Positions 23,426 through 31,549 of a stretch of 37,230 nt of DNA are shown here, in pieces. The notes under the pieces are model-generated. The model worked only from the letters and a program-made list of their open reading frames with translations. It had not been told where the DNA came from and did not search any database. Location of the stretch: positions 1-37,230 of the forward strand of contig CAJPOF010000017.1 of assembly GCA_905372235.1 (NCBI GenBank), in the 5' to 3' direction. Every line of letters starts with the position of its first letter. The stretch's first letter is position 1. This DNA comes from an uncultured Treponema sp. (GTDB lineage: Bacteria; Spirochaetota; Spirochaetia; Treponematales; Treponemataceae). The translations under genes and the position numbers were made by a program.

Positions 23426-23455
23426 ATAATATAAAGACATAAATGCAGATTGCAA
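23426..23455 (-). promoter_or_regulatory. promoter of small hypothetical gene
   Basis: On the minus strand TTGCAA (23455-23450), an 18-bp spacer and TATTAT (23431-23426). The leader would be about 95 nt. Confidence 0.4.
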
Positions 23456-23566
23456 AGTGATTTCTTGAAAATCCGCATTTTTCTGCTCGGCTTTTTTAAT
23501 CATTAAGATTCGTGGCGTAATGGCGGCGGACAAAAATCGCTTTGCTTTTCGCATAAAATTGTTGTA

Positions 23567-23595
23567 TTGAAAAACTTCAATTAAATGCCTATCAT
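23567..23595 (+). promoter_or_regulatory. metNIQ promoter
   Basis: TTGAAA (23567-23572), a 17-bp spacer and TATCAT (23590-23595), predicting transcription start near 23602. That leaves almost no leader before the metN coding frame. No SAM riboswitch or S-box pattern was seen in this gap. Confidence 0.45.
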
Positions 23596-23622
23596 GCAGG
23601 AATTCAAATTAGACTTGAAAAT

Positions 23623-24627
23623 TTGAAGAAAACATACGTCTCCAAGGATGGTGCTGGAATTGCTGCCGTCGATGGAATAAATCTGCAGATTCCAAAAAAC
23701 AAGATTTTCGGAATCATAGGAAAAAGCGGCGCCGGAAAAAGTTCTCTTGTTCGCTTGGTAAGTCTTCTTGAGCGTCCGGATGAAGGCGCGGTTTTCTACG
23801 ATGAAAGACGTGTTGACAATCTTGACAGAGATTCTTTGATTCGGCAGAGGCGGCGCATTGGGATGATTTCTCAGAATTTCAATTTGTTTTCAAGTCGCAC
23901 TGCAGGAAAAAACATCGCCTACCCGCTTGAACTTGCAAAAATGCCAAAAGACCAGATAAAACTTAGGGTAAAGGAAATGCTCAGTCTTGTTGGGCTTGAG
24001 GATAGAGAAAATGCTCCGATAAGCACTTTGAGCGGCGGTCAGAAGCAGCGGATAGCGATTGCAAGGGCATTGGCAGCCCAGCCCGATGTGCTTTTTTGTG
24101 ACGAGGCGACCAGCGCGCTCGATCCGCAGACAACAAGAGCGATTCTTTCCCTTATACGGGACATTCAGAAAAAAATGAATCTTACTGTCGTAATGATTAC
24201 ACATCAAATGGAAGTTGTTCGGGATGCTTGCGAGCATGTTGCAGTTATTGAAAATGGAGTTCTTGTTGAACAGGGGCTGGTCTCTGAAATATTTGCAAAT
24301 CCTAGAACAAAAACGACGAGGGAATTTCTTAGGAATATATCTCATTCCGGCGACGAGCGGACTACGGATTCTTCGTTTGTACGCTGGAGCGATAAGGGCG
24401 GAAAGTTTGAACTTAGATTCAAGGGCGATTCGCCGGGAAAACCTATTTTAAGCCAGGCGGCGAAAAAATTTGATGTGGATTTTAATATCCTTGCCGCAGG
24501 AATAGAAAATCTTCCTGAAAATCAGGTGGGGCAAATGGCGGTGGATATAATCGGTTCTGCGGCGGAAATAAAAAAAGCGGTGGATTTTCTTGAGGAGAAC
24601 GACGTTTCCGTTCGGGAGGAAAAATGA
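23623..24627 (+). CDS. metN: methionine ABC transporter ATP-binding protein
   Basis: This protein of about 334 residues powers methionine import. Walker A (GKSGAGKSS), Q-loop (ISQNF), signature (LSGGQKQR), Walker B (VLFCDEATSALDP) and H-loop (ITHQ) are intact. The C-terminal NIL regulatory domain (about 260-330) is present, as in MetN subject to inhibition by internal methionine. The only ordinary start in frame is TTG at 23623, which would cut off the first beta strand. The frame stays open upstream and encodes IQIRLENLKKTY, which is what MetN normally begins with. Initiation at ATT (23602 or 23608, the latter 6 nt after AGGA) is therefore suspected. The stop overlaps the metI start (ATGA). 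Confidence 0.88.
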   Translation: MKKTYVSKDGAGIAAVDGINLQIPKNKIFGIIGKSGAGKSSLVRLVSLLERPDEGAVFYDERRVDNLDRDSLIRQRRRIGMISQNFNLFSSRTAGKNIAYPLELAKMPKDQIKLRVKEMLSLVGLEDRENAPISTLSGGQKQRIAIARALAAQPDVLFCDEATSALDPQTTRAILSLIRDIQKKMNLTVVMITHQMEVVRDACEHVAVIENGVLVEQGLVSEIFANPRTKTTREFLRNISHSGDERTTDSSFVRWSDKGGKFELRFKGDSPGKPILSQAAKKFDVDFNILAAGIENLPENQVGQMAVDIIGSAAEIKKAVDFLEENDVSVREEK

Positions 24628-25250
24628 ATATAACTGTAATTCTTAAACTGGTGGGACAATCGACTCTTGAGACGTTGAGCATGACATTTTTTTCGGCTCT
24701 GTTCGCCACAATTCTGGGATTTCCGTTGGGAATTCTTTTGAACATTACGGGAAAATTCGGAATTACGCCAAAGCCTTTGTTCAATCAGATTTTGAGCCGA
24801 ATAATCGATATTCTGCGTTCGTTCCCTTTTGTTATATTGATGATAATGCTTCTTCCGTTTACAAGATTGATTTTGGGAACGACAATCGGCACTACAGCCA
24901 CAATAATTCCTCTTTCTCTTGCTGCCATGCCCTTTGTCGCAAGGGTAACGGAGTCCGCCATAAGCGATGTCGAACCCGGCATGATTCAAGCTGCTCGGGC
25001 AATGGGTTCTACGAACTGGCAGATTGTATACAAAGTTCTTGTTCCGGAAGCGATGCCTTCCGTGGTTTCGGGAATAACGCTTACAATCATCACTTTGATA
25101 GGATATTCTGCGATGGCTGGAACGCTTGGCGGCGGCGGGCTTGGAGAGCTTGCCATAAGATACGGATATCAACGATTCAGGACGGGAATAATGGTTGCGG
25201 CGATTATTCTACGACAAGAAAAGTTCATGATAAAAAGCAGCGGCAAGTAA
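24624..25250 (+). CDS. metI: methionine ABC transporter permease, C-terminus altered
   Basis: This 208-residue membrane protein has the MetI-type EAA loop (ESAISDVEPGMIQAARAMGSTNWQIVYKVLVPEAMP) and the family-typical TLGGGGLGELAIRYGYQRF. Normal members then have a last membrane helix of about 20 residues. Here IMVAAII is followed at once by a polar tail (RQEKFMIKSSGK) and a stop. The next reading frame at that point gives FYDKKSS and a stop at 25228-25230, like a normal MetI end. A small deletion with frameshift in the final helix is suspected. Translation couples to metN; GGGAGG precedes the ATG. Confidence 0.85.
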   Translation: MNITVILKLVGQSTLETLSMTFFSALFATILGFPLGILLNITGKFGITPKPLFNQILSRIIDILRSFPFVILMIMLLPFTRLILGTTIGTTATIIPLSLAAMPFVARVTESAISDVEPGMIQAARAMGSTNWQIVYKVLVPEAMPSVVSGITLTIITLIGYSAMAGTLGGGGLGELAIRYGYQRFRTGIMVAAIILRQEKFMIKSSGK

Positions 25251-25268
25251 CTTATAGGAGAAAAATCT

Positions 25269-26048
25269 ATGAAAAGAATTGTTTTTTTTGCGGTGTTATC
25301 CGTTTTGGTATCAGGGGCATTTGCTCAAACCTCGCTTAAAGTTGCGGCTACACCGGAACCTCACGCTGCCATTTTGAATCTTGTGAAAGATGATTTAAAA
25401 GCGCAGGGCATCACACTTCAGGTTATCGAGATGACAGACTACCCTACCCTGAACGAAGTTCTTGAGGCAGGAGATATAGATGCGAATTTTTATCAGCATC
25501 TTCCGTATATGGAGTCGTTCAATAAAGAAAAAGGAACGCACCTTGCTGCTGTGGCAGGAGTTCATGTAGAACCGTTCGCCTTGTATTCAAAAAAAGTGAA
25601 ATCTATCAAGGATTTCAAGAAGAAAGCCGTAATTGCAATTCCGAATGATCCTACGAATGAAGCCCGTGCGCTTCTTCTCCTTCAGGAATCGGGTCTCATT
25701 GAACTTAGAAAAGATGCGGGAATTGATGCGACTCCTATTGATATTGTAAAAAATCCGCTCAAACTGAAATTCCGTGAGATTGAAGGTCCGTCGCTTCCTA
25801 GGGTGCTGAACGATGTTGACGGTGCGGTCATAAATGGAAATTACGCCCTTCCTGCTGGTCTTTCTGCAAAAAAAGACGGACTTTTTGTCGAAGGCTCATC
25901 TTCCCCATATGTAAACTATATTGTTGTAAAGAAAGGAAATGAAAAACTTCCGAAGATTACGGCTTTGGTAATGGCTTTGCAGAGCGACAAAGTAAAAAAT
26001 TACATAAACAAGACGTATCCGAACGGAGAGGTTGTGGCGGCATTCTAG
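25269..26048 (+). CDS. metQ: methionine-binding protein of NlpA/MetQ family
   Basis: This 259-residue periplasmic substrate-binding protein would deliver methionine to MetNI. The signal peptide ends at AFA-QT and has no lipobox cysteine, so it looks like a soluble protein rather than the lipoprotein form common in the family. Typical motifs are VAATPEPHAAIL, GDIDANFYQHLPYME, IAIPNDPTNEARALLLL and the GAVINGNYALPAGL ligand region. TAGGAG lies 8 nt before the ATG. It is the last gene of the metNIQ operon and is followed by a strong terminator. It is homologous to the treponemal 32-kDa antigen family. Confidence 0.92.
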   Translation: MKRIVFFAVLSVLVSGAFAQTSLKVAATPEPHAAILNLVKDDLKAQGITLQVIEMTDYPTLNEVLEAGDIDANFYQHLPYMESFNKEKGTHLAAVAGVHVEPFALYSKKVKSIKDFKKKAVIAIPNDPTNEARALLLLQESGLIELRKDAGIDATPIDIVKNPLKLKFREIEGPSLPRVLNDVDGAVINGNYALPAGLSAKKDGLFVEGSSSPYVNYIVVKKGNEKLPKITALVMALQSDKVKNYINKTYPNGEVVAAF

Positions 26049-26105
26049 GTTTTATGAACACAAGGGAACGTTTTCCTTTATAAGCAAAGCAAAATGATTA
26101 AAACG

Positions 26106-26137
26106 AAAGCCAAAAGTTTCTGGAAACTTTTGGCTTT
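26106..26137. terminator. strong bidirectional terminator
   Basis: A 14-bp perfect stem (AAAGCCAAAAGTTT and its complement) with a CTGG loop is followed by a T run on the plus strand. It lies between the converging metQ and nucleoside-permease genes. The minus-strand copy is followed by a T-rich stretch too. Confidence 0.85.
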
Positions 26138-26167
26138 TTTCATGACGAGGAAAATGGATTCCGGATT

Positions 26168-27106
26168 TTATCGTACGCTCTTGTCGTAAGGGATTCCTTC
26201 CGCCTTGGGCGCCCTGCTTTTCTTTGAGGTAAACGCCAGCACCACAAGGGAAATTATGTACGGAAGCATTTTGTATACTTCCCCCGGTACAAGATGAACC
26301 AGGAAGTCAAATCCGGAATATGTGTCTGCGATTGCCCTGAACACACCGAAGAGCAAAGCCGCAAGTGCTATCCGCAAGGGCTTCCACTGTCCGAAAATCA
26401 TTACTGCCAACGCAAGAAATCCTGCACCTGCGACCCCGTATATGAAGTCCCATTGACTGTTCACTGCGCTTATGTATATGGCTCCGCCTATTCCTCCGCA
26501 AAGTCCCGATATCAGAACTCCCGCATATCTCATTTTGTACACGTTTATGCCTACGCTGTCAGCCGCCTGCGGATGTTCGCCGCACGCTTGCAGCCTAAGT
26601 CCGAACCTTGTTTTGTATAGGATTACATAGGCAAGTATCAGAAGCACCAGCGTTACCAGCATATATACATTCAGTTCCAGCGAGCCTATTTTAAAGACAA
26701 ATGCCGTTCTTGTGTCGATGTAGTCAAGTATTGCCGAAGGATTTGTTCCGCCCGAACGTGCGTTGTTGTATGCCTTTACGATGACAGTTGATGCTGCTGT
26801 GGCGAGCATGTTTATCGCAGTTCCTACCAGCGTTTGGTCTGCCTTGAAGTTGATTGCCGCCACCGCTAAAAGCAGTGAAAAAAACATTCCAAAGACGGCA
26901 CTTACAAGGAGCGTTGCGGTAATTATTAAGAACGATGGAGTTGTACCGGGAAGTCCGTACAGCACGAACGCTCCGCCCAATGCTCCAAAAACCATAACTC
27001 CTTCAAGACCAAGGTTTATTACCCCGCTCCGTTCGGAGAACATTCCGCCCAACGCCACAAGGATAAGCACGGATGAATAAATCAGAGTGTATTGAACAAG
27101 CAGCAT
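26168..27106 (-). CDS. nucleoside ABC transporter permease (NupQ/PnrE-like)
   Basis: This 312-residue inner-membrane permease of the BPD_transp_2 family has eight to nine helices. Typical segments include RSGVINLGLEGVMVFGAL, the LQACGEHPQAADSVGINV cytoplasmic coupling loop and GAGFLALAVMIFGQWKP. It pairs with the permease at 27106-28242 as the heterodimeric channel of a BMP-type purine nucleoside importer. Its start codon shares one base with the stop of that gene (TAATG), implying coupled translation. It is the last gene of the operon. Confidence 0.88.
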   Translation of the reverse strand: MLLVQYTLIYSSVLILVALGGMFSERSGVINLGLEGVMVFGALGGAFVLYGLPGTTPSFLIITATLLVSAVFGMFFSLLLAVAAINFKADQTLVGTAINMLATAASTVIVKAYNNARSGGTNPSAILDYIDTRTAFVFKIGSLELNVYMLVTLVLLILAYVILYKTRFGLRLQACGEHPQAADSVGINVYKMRYAGVLISGLCGGIGGAIYISAVNSQWDFIYGVAGAGFLALAVMIFGQWKPLRIALAALLFGVFRAIADTYSGFDFLVHLVPGEVYKMLPYIISLVVLAFTSKKSRAPKAEGIPYDKSVR

Positions 27107-28242
27107 TATTGTATCTCCTTTTTGTCAGCCTTGATGCTCGCCTTGCGTTCGACAAGATTTGCTATCATATTCTTGAAGAACAACACAAAGCCGCAGGTAT
27201 AGATTATGATTGAGGAAATCAGGTCGGCAATCTGAGGGTTGTAGTAGTGCATATCTATAAGACTTCCGCCCAATGTTATGTGCTGGATAAAATACCCTGC
27301 AAAAAGGACACCGATAGGGTTCAGTCCGCCAAGGAATGCCACCGCTATTCCGCTAAAGCCCATTGCCGGAACGGATGCGCTTGTCTTCCAAGGCTGCATG
27401 TCCGTAAGGTAGAACAGAGAGGCGGCAAGCCCTGCAAGCGCGCCTGCGATTGCCATGGTCAGTACGATATTGAACTTGTCTTTCATTCCTGCGTATTTTG
27501 CCGCATGCTTGTTTAGACCGGTGGCACGAAGTTCATAGCCGAATGTGGTTTTGTTTAGCAGTATATTTATCGCTATTGCAACAAGCACCGTGATTGGGAT
27601 TGCGATTGTTACGTACTCGTTTTCGGCGAATATTCGGTCAAGCCCTATCTTGGGAAGAAGGGAGCGTGCCGAACGTCCTGCTATGGCGTATGTCTCTGAC
27701 TTTGCGACATTCATAACGCTTTCGTGCTGCATCAGGATATTCACCATGTAAAGGCTTATCCAGTTCATCATTATGCTGGCGATTACTTCGTTCACGTTGA
27801 AGAACGCTCTGAAAATGCCTGCGATTGCTCCCCATAGGGCTGCTACGCAGACTGCAACAAGAACGCATACCGCCCATGGAAACTGCCATTGCAATGCGCA
27901 CCAAAGCGACATTCCTATTCCAAGGCAATATTGTCCTCCAACTCCTATGTTGAAGAGTCCGGATTTGTATGCGAACAGAACCGAAAGCGAACAAAGTATA
28001 AGCGGCACGGATTTTACGAGCGTGCTTCCCAAATAATAAAGCCTCATGTTCACCCGTTTGTAGTAAAAAAAGTTTTTTAATATTGTAGACATTGCTTTTC
28101 CTGCGTTCGGCGCATTGATGAACAACAGAACTGCAAAGCCGAGCGCAATTCCTATCAGTGCGCAGAAAACCGCAGAGACAATCGCCTTGAATGTTTCCGA
28201 AGAAACCGTTTTCCTAAAGTCTATTTTGTCTGCAAATTTCAT
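27106..28242 (-). CDS. nucleoside ABC transporter permease (NupP/PnrD-like)
   Basis: This 378-residue permease of the BPD_transp_2 family forms the second channel subunit. It shows SGLFNIGVGGQYCLGI, the coupling-loop segment LRATGLNKHAAKYAGM, and GFSGIAVAFLGGLNPIG. The extra N-terminal helix and periplasmic region before the core are usual for the NupP side. Its ATG overlaps the ATPase stop codon by 4 bp, so the ATPase and both permeases form one translationally coupled unit. Confidence 0.88.
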   Translation of the reverse strand: MKFADKIDFRKTVSSETFKAIVSAVFCALIGIALGFAVLLFINAPNAGKAMSTILKNFFYYKRVNMRLYYLGSTLVKSVPLILCSLSVLFAYKSGLFNIGVGGQYCLGIGMSLWCALQWQFPWAVCVLVAVCVAALWGAIAGIFRAFFNVNEVIASIMMNWISLYMVNILMQHESVMNVAKSETYAIAGRSARSLLPKIGLDRIFAENEYVTIAIPITVLVAIAINILLNKTTFGYELRATGLNKHAAKYAGMKDKFNIVLTMAIAGALAGLAASLFYLTDMQPWKTSASVPAMGFSGIAVAFLGGLNPIGVLFAGYFIQHITLGGSLIDMHYYNPQIADLISSIIIYTCGFVLFFKNMIANLVERKASIKADKKEIQ

Positions 28243-29798
28243 GCTCTCGCTCCTGATTCTGTTATTTCTTTGTCTTTCTTTGCGCCTGCCATATAAAGTC
28301 CCAGCTCTTCGGGAGTAGTCTTTCTGGGGTCAAGTTCGCCTACGATTCGTCCTTCGTACATAACAAGAATCCTGTCGCTAAGGCTAAGGACTTCTTCCAG
28401 TTCATAGGATACCAAAAGGACGGCAGCTCCGTTGTCTCTGTCCGAAACTATCTGCCTGTGGATATATTCGATTGCTCCTATGTCAAGCCCTCGTGTAGGC
28501 TGTACGGCTATCAGAAGTTTGTGATTTCTGTCTATCTCACGGGCGATTATGCTTTTCTGTTGGTTTCCGCCTGACATTGCCCGAACGATTGTCTTGCAGC
28601 CCTCGCCGCTACGTACATCGTATTGCTGTTCAAGCCGTTTTCCATATTCGGCTACTTCCTTTGTTTTTATGAAGCCGCCTTTTTCAAAGTCTTTCTGCCA
28701 ATAGCGTTGGAGAACCATGTTCTGTTCCAGCCTGTAGTCCAGCACAAGTCCGTGTTTGTGCCTGTCTTCGGGAATATGGCTCATGCCAGACTTGCTACGT
28801 TCCCTTATGGATTTTCCCGTTATGTCTACCCCGTCAAGGAAAATCTTCGTGGAAGAATTTTTCTCCAAAGGTTCAATACCTGAAATCCCGTGAATTAACT
28901 CGGACTGTCCGTTTCCGTCGATTCCTGCGATACAGACTATTTCTCCCGAATGGACTTTCATGCTGACGTTTTTTACGGCAAGGTTTGCGTGCACTTTGCT
29001 GGGAACGCTCATGTTTCTGACATCAAGGATTACCCTTTCCGGCGTTGCGTCTTCCTTTTTTACGACAAACGAGACATCTCGTCCGACCATCATTCTGCTG
29101 AGTTCTTCTTTGCTTGTGGCTTTTGTTTCTACAGTGCCAATGCATTTTCCTTTCCGGAGCACCGAACAGCGGTCGGAAACCGCCATGATTTCGTTCAGTT
29201 TGTGTGTGATGAACAGTATGGATTTTCCTTCCGAGGCAAGATTTTTCATGATGTCCATCAATTCGGATATTTCCTGAGGAGTAAGCACGGCGGTCGGTTC
29301 GTCAAAGATTAGTATCTCGTTTTTGCGGTAAAGCATTTTCAAGATTTCTACTCGCTGTTGCATTCCGACTGTTATGTCTTCTATCCTTGCGTCGGGGTCT
29401 ACGGAAAGCCCATAGCGGCGACTAAGTTCCTGCACCTTTTTTCGGGCGTACTTTCTGTCCAGAAAACCGTTTTTCAGGGGTTCCGTACCAAGTATTATGT
29501 TGTCAAGGACGGTAAAAACTTCCACCAGTTTAAAATGCTGGTGAACCATCCCGATTCCCAAATCTGTGGCATCGTTCGGATTGCTGATTTTTACGGGCTT
29601 TCCATCCTTCCGGATTTCGCCTTCTTCAGGCTGATAAAGTCCAAACAAAACGCTCATCAGCGTGGACTTTCCCGCTCCGTTTTCCCCAAGCAGGGCATGA
29701 ATCTCGCCCTTTTTCAACTGAATCGTCACATCGTCGTTAGCAATTATTCCCGGAAACCGCTTTGTGATGTGCAGCATTTCGATAATGTGGTCGTCCAT
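28239..29798 (-). CDS. nucleoside ABC transporter tandem ATPase (NupO/PnrC-like)
   Basis: This 519-residue protein has two ATP-binding cassettes in tandem. The first has Walker A GENGAGKST, signature-like VGMQQRVEI and Walker B LIFDEPTAVLTP. The second has the degenerate Walker A GIDGNGQSE and signature MSGGNQQKS, a pattern normal for sugar and nucleoside importers of the RbsA/BMP type, in which one site is weak. It energises the two permeases encoded downstream. AGGGAAG precedes the ATG. A 313-bp gap with a dyad over a probable promoter separates it from the upstream binding-protein gene. Confidence 0.92.
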   Translation of the reverse strand: MDDHIIEMLHITKRFPGIIANDDVTIQLKKGEIHALLGENGAGKSTLMSVLFGLYQPEEGEIRKDGKPVKISNPNDATDLGIGMVHQHFKLVEVFTVLDNIILGTEPLKNGFLDRKYARKKVQELSRRYGLSVDPDARIEDITVGMQQRVEILKMLYRKNEILIFDEPTAVLTPQEISELMDIMKNLASEGKSILFITHKLNEIMAVSDRCSVLRKGKCIGTVETKATSKEELSRMMVGRDVSFVVKKEDATPERVILDVRNMSVPSKVHANLAVKNVSMKVHSGEIVCIAGIDGNGQSELIHGISGIEPLEKNSSTKIFLDGVDITGKSIRERSKSGMSHIPEDRHKHGLVLDYRLEQNMVLQRYWQKDFEKGGFIKTKEVAEYGKRLEQQYDVRSGEGCKTIVRAMSGGNQQKSIIAREIDRNHKLLIAVQPTRGLDIGAIEYIHRQIVSDRDNGAAVLLVSYELEEVLSLSDRILVMYEGRIVGELDPRKTTPEELGLYMAGAKKDKEITESGARA

Positions 29799-29814
29799 AA
29801 AATCTTCCCTATTT

Positions 29815-29858
29815 AATTTATAGCGTTTGAAAACAAGAGTTGTCGAACGCTATAAATT
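29815..29858 (-). promoter_or_regulatory. dyad over probable internal promoter of the transporter genes
   Basis: AATTTATAGCGTT (29815-29827) and its exact complement (29846-29858) form a 13-bp inverted repeat 18 bp apart. On the minus strand the sequence also fits a promoter: TCGACA, an 18-bp spacer and TATAAA, with the -10 inside one arm. This looks like an operator for a repressor acting on the ATPase and permease genes, or a hairpin in their leader. Confidence 0.45.
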
Positions 29859-29859
29859 T

Positions 29860-30111
29860 CCGTGCTTCTTTGCGGTAATCGAAAGAGGCACGGAAAAATG
29901 TGCGAATCTGCAAAACGTATCCCAATCCCCTGTCAGAGTCGGGATTCCCATCTCTCTGAAATTTGCGCCTCTTTAATCCCTCGGATTATGGCGTGCGGCG
30001 GTAAAACCGGTTTTACAAATTTGCGTCATGAAAGCGATTGCTTGATTAAGCACCCGTTGCAATGTCTGTCCGCCGCCATTATTTTTGACGGCGGTAAACA
30101 TATACTGAACT
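29860..30111. other. gap between BMP and ATPase genes with palindromes
   Basis: This noncoding stretch contains CCGTGC...GCACGG (29860-29865 with 29888-29893), a perfect 16-bp palindrome GTAAAACCGGTTTTAC (30001-30016), and a CCGCC...GGCGG hairpin near 30070-30095 just after the binding-protein stop. That hairpin could lower expression of the downstream genes relative to the binding protein. The sequence AAGCACCCGTT at about 30048 is shared with the repeats at 36070-36102 and 37121-37154. Confidence 0.4.
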
Positions 30112-31257
30112 TTATTTTATGTTTGGGTAAATATTCAGAACTACAGAATGCGCAGGAACGTTCATTGTGTCGCCTGAAACGGAAACTTTTCCGTTGTAAA
30201 GATCGGACACAAGTGCCTTGTACTCCTGAACAGAAAAGTTCTTCATTGACCAAGTGTCAGTCGGAAGCTGCACATAGTTTGCGTCCATGTCAGTAGCGGA
30301 TACAAGCCCGAGCGAAGAAATCTTTCCCGAATACATACTCCAGTTACCCGTGAGGATTGCCTTTAGGGTGGATTTTACAGTTGCTCCAAGCCCCTTCATA
30401 GCGGAGGTAACGCACATTCCTTCGGCATAAGCGTCCATCATTGCAGACTGGTCTACATCTACACCGATTACCTTCGCTCCGATGTCCTTTGCAGAATCCG
30501 CCGCAGAAGTCCAAATTCCTCCGCCGCAAGCGAACACGACCTCAACGCCGCGGTTTTTGTACCATCCGTCCATGAACGCCTTTATTTGCTGGTCTCCGTA
30601 GAACTGACCGCCGTACACATATTCGACGGTAACGTCCTTTTGAATTCCCATCTGCTCGGCGGCGGCGTTTATTCCCTGAATATAGCCAAAACCGTACCGG
30701 ATTACCGCAGGAACTGCCATGCCGCCAAGGAAGCCCAAATGACGGAAACCTTCTTTTACCGCCGCATAGCCTGCCATGAATCCCGGAATCTCCTCGGAGT
30801 AGACTGCGCAGAACACATTCGCCGGAAGCTTCCAGTCGGTCTTTCCCTTTGCCGCCGCAGACGACATCACGTCAAATTCTCCTACGTCAAGCCCGATGAA
30901 CTTGATGTCCGAGTTTTTTTCGGCAGTTTCAACGATTGCTTCCGCAAACAAATAGCCCGGAAGCACAAGGACGTTGTAGTCGTCCTGAATTGCGGCGTTG
31001 ATTGAAGCCACCCTGTCGGCAGTGGAATCTCCTGCAGGTCTGTAATAATTGAACTTGAGGTTGTTCTCCTCGCAGAAAGACTTGCTTGCGCTGTATGTCG
31101 TTTGGTTGAATGACTGGTCGGTGATATCTCCCGAATCGGTTATCATCGCAACTCTCACGGACGCAGAATTAGTGGCAGAGCCGCTTTTCTTTGAACAGCC
31201 AACAAATGCCAGCGCAAAAACCGCAAGGGTCAGCGCATAAACAGAAAGTCTTCTCAT
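30112..31257 (-). CDS. BMP-family nucleoside-binding lipoprotein (PnrA/TmpC-like)
   Basis: This 381-residue substrate-binding lipoprotein is of the Bmp/Med family, to which the treponemal purine nucleoside receptor PnrA (TmpC) belongs. The signal peptide ends in the lipobox FVGC with C21 lipidated, then SKKSGS. The mature domain starts VRVAMITDSGDITDQSFNQTTY, with the family-typical DQSFNQ motif, and continues with GYLFAEA, FIGLDVGEFD and VVFACGGGIWTSAADSAKDIGAKVIGVDVDQS. The ATG at 31257 follows AAGGAGAT. A longer frame from 31404 runs through a repeat upstream of the promoter and is not used. It feeds the ABC genes downstream. Confidence 0.92.
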   Translation of the reverse strand: MRRLSVYALTLAVFALAFVGCSKKSGSATNSASVRVAMITDSGDITDQSFNQTTYSASKSFCEENNLKFNYYRPAGDSTADRVASINAAIQDDYNVLVLPGYLFAEAIVETAEKNSDIKFIGLDVGEFDVMSSAAAKGKTDWKLPANVFCAVYSEEIPGFMAGYAAVKEGFRHLGFLGGMAVPAVIRYGFGYIQGINAAAEQMGIQKDVTVEYVYGGQFYGDQQIKAFMDGWYKNRGVEVVFACGGGIWTSAADSAKDIGAKVIGVDVDQSAMMDAYAEGMCVTSAMKGLGATVKSTLKAILTGNWSMYSGKISSLGLVSATDMDANYVQLPTDTWSMKNFSVQEYKALVSDLYNGKVSVSGDTMNVPAHSVVLNIYPNIK

Positions 31258-31291
31258 TTTTATCTCCTTGTGAAAATCTTCTATACACAAC

Positions 31292-31319
31292 ATTATAGAG
31301 CGAATCTCGTATATTTCAA
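31292..31319 (-). promoter_or_regulatory. promoter of the BMP lipoprotein gene
   Basis: On the minus strand TTGAAA (31319-31314), a 16-bp spacer and TATAAT (31297-31292). It gives a short leader with a strong ribosome-binding site and proves that the in-frame sequence upstream is not translated from this promoter. Confidence 0.65.
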
Positions 31320-31340
31320 CGATTTTCAGATTCAAACCAT

Positions 31341-31440
31341 TTGCCGGCTGGTCTTCCCACAGCCGTTCCAGGGGTTCGCGGACTAACCGCCGCTCCGTTT
31401 TCACTTGCGCTCAAACCGCTTCGCGCCCTTCCATGGCTGG
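31341..31440 (-). repeat. dispersed GC-rich intergenic repeat, copy B
   Basis: This is the reverse-orientation counterpart of the block at 21478-21600, here between the divergent BMP and PyrK-PyrD genes. The core near-identity spans about 60 bp, ending at the GGGCGCGAAG end (31429-31420). Flanking parts are alike but less conserved. The remaining 31441-31549 gap has a TATAAT at 31497-31502 that may drive the dehydrogenase gene. Confidence 0.7.
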
Positions 31441-31549
31441 GCAGTATCGGCCTTAAAAAAAATCAAAAACACCTCGAATAAAGTAGTAAAAATCACTATA
31501 ATTAAAAGATAGTTATATTAGGCTAACATATCACATTTGGGAGACATTT

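Noticed and set aside
23312..23554. 80-codon open frame on the minus strand upstream of the small hypothetical gene
   Set aside because: It spans that gene's probable promoter and leader, has no ribosome-binding site, and shows no protein-like pattern.
23326..23607. SAM riboswitch before metNIQ
   Set aside because: The predicted transcript starts at the coding frame, and no conserved S-box pattern or terminator hairpin is seen.
31258..31404. N-terminal extension of the BMP lipoprotein frame
   Set aside because: It lies upstream of a good promoter and ribosome-binding site and within the dispersed repeat; the lipoprotein signal peptide starts at 31257.
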